A stretch of DNA of 64,000 nt from Favolaschia claudopus (Eukaryota > Basidiomycota > Agaricomycetes > Agaricales > Mycenaceae): the NCBI GenBank assembly GCA_037176885.1, contig JAWWNJ010000119.1, positions 124,001-188,000 on the forward strand, given 5' to 3'. Below the pieces are notes generated by a model. That model had not been told where the DNA came from. It saw nothing but the letters and a program-made list of their open reading frames with translations, and ran no database searches. This document shows, piece by piece, positions 57,394-64,000 of this stretch; the first letter of the stretch is position 1; the number at the start of each line of letters is the position of its first letter. Both the position numbers and the translations under genes were made by a program.

Positions 57394-59221
57394 CTACAAA
57401 TCCGGTCTACCCTTTAAATTCCCAGTAATATCCGAACCATAATCCTGGTCCTTATCCTTGCGGGTGCTAGTCTGCGTATCTCCATCCCGCGGCGTACTGG
57501 TACTATCCATCATAATCGTATCCACCGTAACATGCACGCCGTCACTCGTCCGACCAAAGTTCGGCACGGAGATCATGTTGCCATTGTTGGAGAGCAGATC
57601 GCGCAGTTGGTTGCGTCGGGTGAAGTGGTCCATGAGGGTCTGAACAGTCGTCATTCATATGTTCATGAATGGGGAGCAAGAGCAAGGGGAAGACGCACGT
57701 GCGTGTAGATACGCCCAATGGGAACTGCAAAGATGAGCAAGACGAACGAGGCAGGCTTGAATTTGAAAGAGAAGAGGGTCCCGAGCGCAAAGACAGCTGA
57801 ATTCATTCACATCCACATTCTCAGCGCCAACAGGTTGATTAGCGGGAGCCATCGCACCTGTAAAGCATCCAGATTGAACGGCCGTTTGAATAAGCCTGTT
57901 GAGCACTCGATCTGTCCTCGCGAACGACGTCTTCGACCGGGTTAGTACAATGGTGATAGTTCCTGCCACCGCAATTGGTAGATGAGCAGATTGTAGATGT
58001 GATATTGGATCTGTATGCAAATGACACACCAGCGATGATAACGTCGACTATCGTCTGCAGCGTCAAATTCGTGTAGACGATCGGCTGTATTGCGGCGAGT
58101 TTACGCCGGCTATAATGTTGAATGGCAATGTAAGCCATTCGATGAAAAAGAAACATTCTGAGATATCCATAGTACGTACTCCCTAGTCAACCAAGACCCA
58201 ATCGCAGCGGCCAATCCCGTCGCAATTGCAGCAACCGCGCCGACGATGAGGCCAATAGAGAGGAATTTGCTGCCCGTGAATTTGTATATTCGCCAAGACT
58301 GGAGGAGAACGAGGGCAAAGTGATCAGACGAAGAAAACAAACAGGAGAAGTCCGCTAGCAAACCTGAAAAGTGTGGAATATGAACGCGAGGATGGCCGTT
58401 ACTTCAGATACATGGAGAAAGAGGAGTAAATGAGCGACGTGACTTGGAAGGTTCTTGAAGGCCACTCACCGACGGCTGTGAACGGAGGTGCCCAGATGTT
58501 GTCTAAAGTTCATAGCGATAACTTAAAATGGGATAAGAGTTGTGAGAAGAACACGAACGAGTCACGATTGCGGCATTGGTGAAGTTGCTGAAAGAGGTAT
58601 CTCATTTCAGTGCCCAATTCGACTTCAGATAAGCGAGAACGGCTGAGGGAACACTGACTCCACAGTATAGAACCTGAAAGGAACAGCAGGAGGAGGGTAT
58701 AAACGGAAGTGGAATTACGAAAGTATATGAAATCAGTAAATTTGTGAAACTACGAGGGAGACCAAGAGATAAACGCACCATAACATATAGACCACCGTGC
58801 CAGAGTGCACCGCATTGATCGCGAAAAGGAAGAAGACCAACAGCCTGAATGGCGCCACAGACAGACAGTTCAAATCTAACATTCACAATTAAACGATCCA
58901 AGAAACAGGACATACCCAATCCAGACCGAATCATCATTTTCTGTGCCAAAGAATTGCAGCAGTCAGTGAACGACACCTGAGCAAAGCCTGAGACAGGACG
59001 ACGCACTATTTGTCCAATACGTGAAGAATTGGGACATCAGGACGCCCATCATGTAGGTGTTGACTAGAGAATATTTAGCAGACAGTGCAGGTGCAGCTAG
59101 TCTCGAGCGCCCTGGACTAACAGACGACTCCTAGCGTGAGGGCTCCTGTGGCCTCAGAATTAGTCCAGTATGGAAGGAATGATAACCGACACTCGCCTAT
59201 GGACTGGGTGAACTCTCCCAT
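57394..59221 (-). CDS. DUF6534 seven-helix membrane protein
   Basis: Mushroom integral membrane family of unknown function. ATG at 59221 begins MGEFTQSIG; the first intron appears to use a GC donor (AG|GCGAGT) and joins to ALTLGVVFNTYMMGVLMSQF. Next exons give KNDDSVWIGLLVFFLFAINA and VHSGTVVYMLW, further helices including LSIGLIVGAVAAIATGLAAA. The DUF6534 core is NLTLQTIVDVIIAGV, LTRSKTSFARTDRVLNRLIQ, TAVQSGCFT and ALGTLFSFKFKPASFVLLIF, then GRIYTHTLMDHFTRRNQLRD. In the family these are the ..D..IA., S.F..TD..IN.L, ..TG.LT and YLN..LA.LN.R blocks. The tail is polar with Asp/Thr-rich stretches. About 340-360 residues over roughly ten exons. Confidence 0.75.
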
Positions 59222-60319
59222 ACTAGAGTATCTTGAATGGAACCAGCCAATGCAAGCAAGCAAACAGACTGGTTGTATACCGAGCAATGAACGTTTTGGC
59301 CCTTCGGGGAGGTAAGAAGCGGGTAGAGGGGCGTCCCCCCTTAGACTCAGGTTCTTTCTTTATGAGGGTAACGGTTGCCGAACATTAACGTACAGCGCTC
59401 GACGTCGCGTTGAGGTCGTGTGTCTCTGAGGTTCGTAAACAATTCATTCCGGTTGGCGCTAAAGGCGAAAAGAGTTCCCCGAAGCCAATTTAAACCAGAA
59501 GCCCGAGATATTCGTACATGTACTCGCGTGTCAGAAGTTTCGCGTAGAGATGGTATCACCGGGCTAAGCCGTTAAAGATTCACCAAGTTCTTCTGAGTCG
59601 CTCGCTGGGGTTGTTGACTGGATTGCTTGCATCCGTGGACCTGGATTGCCTTGATGCCAGAAAATGCCAGCCACCGATTCGTGAGCTTCAAACCAATGGC
59701 TCGAAAGTTTTCCGTCGTCGTATGTAGTGGGAAGGAAGAGAGAAGGTTCGGCAAAGATCGGCAATCAGAAACGGTTGCATGTGGCGCGGAATTTGCCTTC
59801 TTTGTGGACGTGTGTTGCTCAACCGAGTTGCAAATTTAACTCTTGAAACTGAGGTCAGAATTTGAAGGGAATCTGGGTACGAGAGATGGGAGACAGTCCA
59901 AGTCCACTACACTTCTCGTCTGGCCGAACAATTGGGTGAGATCCCACGCGACGGGTCACCGAAAACTCATAACTGCGGAAACAGGTGCTGGTGACGAGCG
60001 TTAGCAGGTCAACTCCTTCACAACTTGAACTCCTTCTAGGTCTCTCCTGCCGTCGCAAGACGTTGAGCAAGTCCAGGAACACGCATCAGAACGAGACCGG
60101 CAAGTAAGCGACGCCTGAGGGTGTTGAGAGAAGCACTATTTTACGGAAGCCACCAACTTCAGCATGGTTATCGGGCCGGCCGTCGGTTCTGTGAGAGGAA
60201 CTATACCGTTTCCGTCCAATTTTCATTCCGAGCGCGGTTCCTGAAGGCGGCCGCCGCACCGACTATTTAACCTGCCGTGGAGGCTTAAAAGTTCGTTGTG
60301 GACCCACAGACTCTCTCCC
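59222..60319. other. Intergenic region between divergent genes
   Basis: About 1.1 kb. A TATTTAA word at about 60262-60268 is a weak core-promoter candidate for the oxidase gene. No gene. Confidence 0.35.
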
Positions 60320-62264
60320 ATGGCTCTTCCTCGCCGAGTCTTGTCCTTCCTTGCTCTGGTGGTTGCTGTGTGCGCCACTCCCGCGTCGTCTCTCACTGTC
60401 GCCGGAGTTCCCATTACCGTCTCTGGAAGCGACGTCAGCGTCCCATTGAATGTCACAGCAAACGCTGCAGGCGAGGCTGTCCTTCCCCCCGCCTTAGCAG
60501 CGCAGGTGGCATGTACCTTGACGTCGCTCAAGATCGGGAGCGCGTTCGTCGAATCATCTGGAGCAGAATACCAAGAAACTGTCTCGAACACTTGGAACCT
60601 CTTCAATTCATTCAGTCATCCCACCTGCATCGTCTATCCTCGGAATGCCCAACACGTCCAAGCGGCGATGGCCAGTATCTTCCTAATGGGAGCAAATTAT
60701 GCGGTTCAGGCAGGGTCTCATAGCGCTATGGTTGGATGGAACAGGTACGCACGTAACCATTTGAATATCGTCTTTAAATGAACGGCCCTAATGTCCGTTC
60801 ACCGTTGACAGTATTACGGACGGTGTCCTGATCTCGTTCGCACACATGAAGGGCACAACGTACAACCCGACCACCGACACAATCACCCTGCTCCCGGGGA
60901 CGCGTTGGGGCGAAGCCGAAGAGGCCGTCCAGCAGTTTGGAGTTTCGCCCATTGGGGGACGCGCGAGGTGAGTCTTCCTTCGCCTCCGTCGGAATGACCA
61001 TGAGGTCTCAATCACTTCCTAGCGACATCGGCAGCGGACTTTTGCTCGGCGGGGGTATCAGCTTCATGTCACCTCTCTACGGCTGGTCGTGCGACTTGAT
61101 AAAAGAGATGGATGTCGTATTAGTTACGGGCGAGCTCAAAACGGTATCGGCGACAAACCAATATGCGGATCTCTTCCGCGCGCTCAAAGGCGGGGCGAAT
61201 CGTTTCGGTATTGTCACTCGGTACGAGTTGTATGCGGCCCATACTGGGACCAAGGACGACAAGGAGTGGTTCGGTGGAACGATCACGGTGCGTCGCCTGT
61301 TCTTTTCCGAATCTCCTGCGTTCTCAAAGTTGAGCCTGTTTTTTTTCGCCATAGTATCCTGGTTCCGCAGCCGAAGCGCTCAACAAGGCAACGGCGAAGT
61401 ACGTCCGCGAGACCACGGATCCCAAAGCAGGTATGCACGTCTTCTATACCAAACTCGAATCATTTTCTTCCTCCAAATTTTGCGGCTCACCGACTCACCT
61501 TTCAACTAGGCTTCATCGCCCGCATCAACTCCGACACCACGAGCGCCTCCGCACACAACATATACGTCTTCTACAAAGGCACCTCCCTCCCACCTGCCAT
61601 CTTCGGGGACTTCCTCGCCATCCCCAGCACCGCGCAAACCCTCTCCCCGCTCAGCTACTACGACATCTCCTTCCTCATCGCCGGCGACGCCCGCGGCAAT
61701 GGCGAGCAATTCGGTGCCTCATCCTGGGTGGGCGACGAACAACTGTTCGCGAACGGCTACAGAGACTTCGTTAACTACACCAATGCCTTCAGAACAGACG
61801 TGGTTTCCAGCTTTCTCATCGTGTCCCCGATTCCGAGCGTCCAGTGGGCGGCGAGCAGGTCCGGGCCGAATGCTATCGGGAATCCAGGCTTTAGCTATGC
61901 GACGATCAACTATTATAACATCTACAACCCGAGTCTTACCTCTGTGCCGCCTGCGGCACAAGCCGGATTGGAGTTGCTTTTCAAACAGTGAGCATATATC
62001 TATTCTTTTCAGGCCTGTTTTGCGTACTCACCGCGGATGATTGTAGGACTCCACCGAGCCCGGGTCTCCCACTATACGTCAACGAAGGGGCTGCGAGTCA
62101 GGACATGTTCGCGACTTACCCTAATTACTCCCTACTCAAGCAGACGTACGCCAAATATGATCCCCTAAGGTGAATTTTCAATGCTCGCTCGCCGATGTTC
62201 AACGAAGCTCACCTACTTTTTCAGATTCAACGTCAAGCACACCAAAGGGCCCAAGGGTTTGTGA
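60320..62264 (+). CDS. Secreted FAD-linked oxidase (PCMH/berberine-bridge type)
   Basis: ATG at 60320 gives a signal peptide (LSFLALVVAVCATPASS). The FAD-binding PCMH domain begins PTCIVYPRNAQHVQAAM, with the His that usually carries FAD in AVQAGSHSAMVGWN. Then GVLISFAHMKGTTYNPTTDT, LLPGTRWGEAEEAV, GVSPIGGRASDIGSGLLLGG and the YGWSCDLIKEMDVVLVTGE block, ending RALKGGANRFGIVTRYELY. The second domain has YYDISFLIAG, then PNAIGNPGFSYATINYY and LPLYVNEGAASQDMFATYPN; the end is FNVKHTKGP. Where bicovalent members have GVC before a Gly run, this one has GVS, so only single covalent attachment is expected. About 510 residues in seven or so exons. Likely oxidises sugars, alcohols or metabolites in the secretory route or outside the cell. 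Confidence 0.85.
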
Positions 62265-62554
62265 GTAGGTGAATCTCATCTGGAATGGGAAACGGCGAAG
62301 AAACGACAAGCTCTTACCTAGCCGAGATTCTTAACTGTATAGTATTTTGTGTAATGTTAGGATTAAGTAATTTCGATGCGAAATTTGCTGGGTGTGCAAA
62401 CCGCGAACATATGGCATTGATACTACGGGATTGTGGTCAGTTCGTGTGCGGGATGAGAATACTCTATACTGACAAATTCAGCGTGTGGTCGGAAATCGAT
62501 GATCGTTTAAGCGCACATTTCCTGGAAATTTCCACGGGCACACACACACCTACT

Positions 62555-63661
62555 TTATCCATCCTCATCCGCGTCGTCGAGTCCCGCCCAGCTCGCAGCG
62601 ACCCTCTTCGACTTCAACCTCTTATCTCCCTCGGTATCTGCGTATCCCATCCTCTTCCGCCTCACCGCAACATACGCATCCGTGAAATTGTTCCCAAACA
62701 TCTTCAACATCTGCCCGATCGATTCCATGTCAGCGCTCTCTCCGCCGTTGCGCTTCTTTGCCGTTTTCGCAAACTTCCAGAGGTCGGTGTACCCTGTGGC
62801 ACGCTGTGCTTCGACACGGAGCTCTTCGGCCATGAGGCGCGCGATGAGGGGACGCCAGGGACAGGTGAGGGTGAGGGTGTCCCAGTCGACCTGCATACCG
62901 GGTATCTACAATCTCCATCGTAAACAGAGATGATTTTAGATGAGAGAATTAATATGTGGCTTACCTTGACGTCGTGAACGATTTCACCTACCTGCACGTC
63001 TGGCGGAGCTCTAGAGGTCTTGCACACCCGAACCAGTGCTTTGCGAAATTCCGGTGCGCAATCGGTGATGGCGTAGTGTGCTATGTCGCCTTCAAGGCGT
63101 TGGAAACTAAAGTCTCCATTCAAGAAGACTTTTCCAATTTTTTGGTCCCACTACAGGTGCTCGTTGAACGACGCAGAATATTTATACTATGAAGACATAC
63201 GATCATCTCTCCCGGATATTCGAAACTTGACTCCCTGATCCAGTGCGTCTTAGCCAGATGCTCGACGTCTGACTTCCAACCCTTGCTCACTACACAGACC
63301 CATGGAATCAGAATTTATTTGCGAAAATGAAGAGAATGAACACACCGAGACGCGAGGTACCCCAGATTTCATGGTAACTTGAAGAATTCGAATGGCCTAT
63401 GATTCGACGGTGAAGTTCGACGGGGAGCGTGAGGTGCTCCGGCATTGGGGCCAGAGTGCTTCGTGGGACCGTTGACGAAACAGAGGACGCCGCATCCGAG
63501 TCATCGTCTTCACCATCGTCGAAGCTTCCCTCGTCGGATTCCCACTCCTCCTCTTCCTCTTCCTCCTCCTCGTTCCCCTCCTCTTCTACCTCTTCATCGA
63601 AACCTTGCGGGCGGATTACTGGAGCCTGAGGTACGGTGTGCACGTCGTTGACCGCGGCCAT
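62555..63661 (-). CDS. Acidic F-box-like protein
   Basis: ATG at 63661. An N-terminal region ends in a Glu/Asp run of about 25 residues (63500-63600) and a Ser stretch. Then comes LTLPVELHRRIIGHSN, an F-box-like opening. Further exons, joined in frame, give VSKGWKSDVEHLAKTHWIRE, WDQKIGKVFLNGDFSFQRLE, CAPEFRKALVRVCKT and GMQVDWDTLTLTCPWRPLIA; RLMAEELRVEAQRATGYTDL and NNFTDAYVAVRRKRMGYAD follow. The protein ends DADEDG. Similar uncharacterised proteins occur in other Agaricomycetes; I know no function. The acidic run could be a nuclear or chromatin-protein interaction segment. Confidence 0.6.
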
Positions 63662-63846
63662 GGAGGGAGATGACAAGAGTGGTTTGCTGGCGGGCCGTGA
63701 GTTGATGGACTTGAAACACGGACCGGTACAGCCGATCGATTGATATGGTTTGTTTGTCCTCCCTTCTTCTTCGCACCACCACCACCACGACCTACCCAGC
63801 ATATCGAATGCAGCTGTAATCGAATCACCGTGATCCATCCGACATT

Positions 63847-64000
63847 TCACCACAATTGGAGCATGTGGTCTTCAGGGGTGCCGCCCATTTGTGAACACCA
63901 ACGTACCACGGTATTGGCAGAAGGTCGCAAGAAGGTCGAGTTGAATTGGACGATATTCTTGCTATCTGTTTCAGAAACGTCTTCAATGTCAAGTTCAATT
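63847..64000 (-). CDS. 3' end of a gene leaving the window
   Basis: On the minus strand the frame is open from the window edge to a stop at 63847-63849: IELDIEDVSETDSKN, FLRPSANTVVRWCSQMGG, then DHMLQLW. No family is recognised from about 50 residues, and it could equally be an exon of a longer neighbour. Confidence 0.35.
   Translation of the reverse strand, partial: IELDIEDVSETDSKNIVQFNSTFLRPSANTVVRWCSQMGGTPEDHMLQLW

Overview
The window is nuclear DNA of a filamentous fungus, almost certainly an Agaricomycete (mushroom-forming basidiomycete). The genes are cut by many introns of about 50-80 bp with GT-AG ends (often GTGCGT or GTATGT donors). Several protein families are characteristic of that group: DUF4419, the DUF6533 and DUF6534 seven-helix proteins, leucine-rich F-box-like proteins, a CFEM protein, and a glycine-rich-start family next to a C2 protein. 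There are no bacterial operon features. All protein calls come from reading domains and splice junctions by eye; exon borders were chosen so that reading frames join and family motifs are restored.

Layout. 0.4-9.7 kb: DUF4419 protein (+), O-methyltransferase (-), secreted PA-domain-like protein (+), an Agaricomycete lineage-specific protein (+) and a C2-domain protein (+). 10.0-19.1 kb: a tandem array on the minus strand of at least twelve tRNA-like units (array A), each in a repeat of about 350 bp, with most copies followed by a T-run of five or more. A 4.57-kb DNA transposon (E1) splits it and itself carries a nested 850-bp element; a 448-bp MITE sits in the array too. 19.7-20.8 kb: a CFEM protein (-). 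22.4-24.7 kb: a second tandem array on the plus strand (array B, about eight units). 25.0-31.0 kb: repeat-rich DNA with a small secreted cysteine-rich protein (26.2-26.6 kb) and a 3.79-kb transposon (E2) of the same family as E1. 32.5-32.9 kb: a TA-flanked MITE.

33.5-64.0 kb is gene-dense: P450 (+), seven-helix protein (-), F-box-like (+), OMA1/M48 metallopeptidase (-), fumarate reductase-like flavoprotein with a broken C-terminus (-), F-box-like (-), AAAP amino-acid transporter (+), DUF6533 seven-helix protein (+), P450 (-), DUF6534 seven-helix protein (-), FAD-linked oxidase (+), an acidic F-box-like protein (-), and the 3' edge of another gene (-). Oxidative and methylating enzymes are present but scattered among housekeeping-type and membrane genes, so I do not call a biosynthetic cluster.

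The most unusual content is the pair of tandem tRNA-like arrays and the transposon family E1/E2. The arrays share acceptor-like ends GACCTG...CAGGTC and a T-arm/B-box GTTCGAYTC. E1 and E2 share termini with CGGACAAAA and perfect 6-bp target duplications, but their subterminal repeat arrays are built from unrelated motifs.
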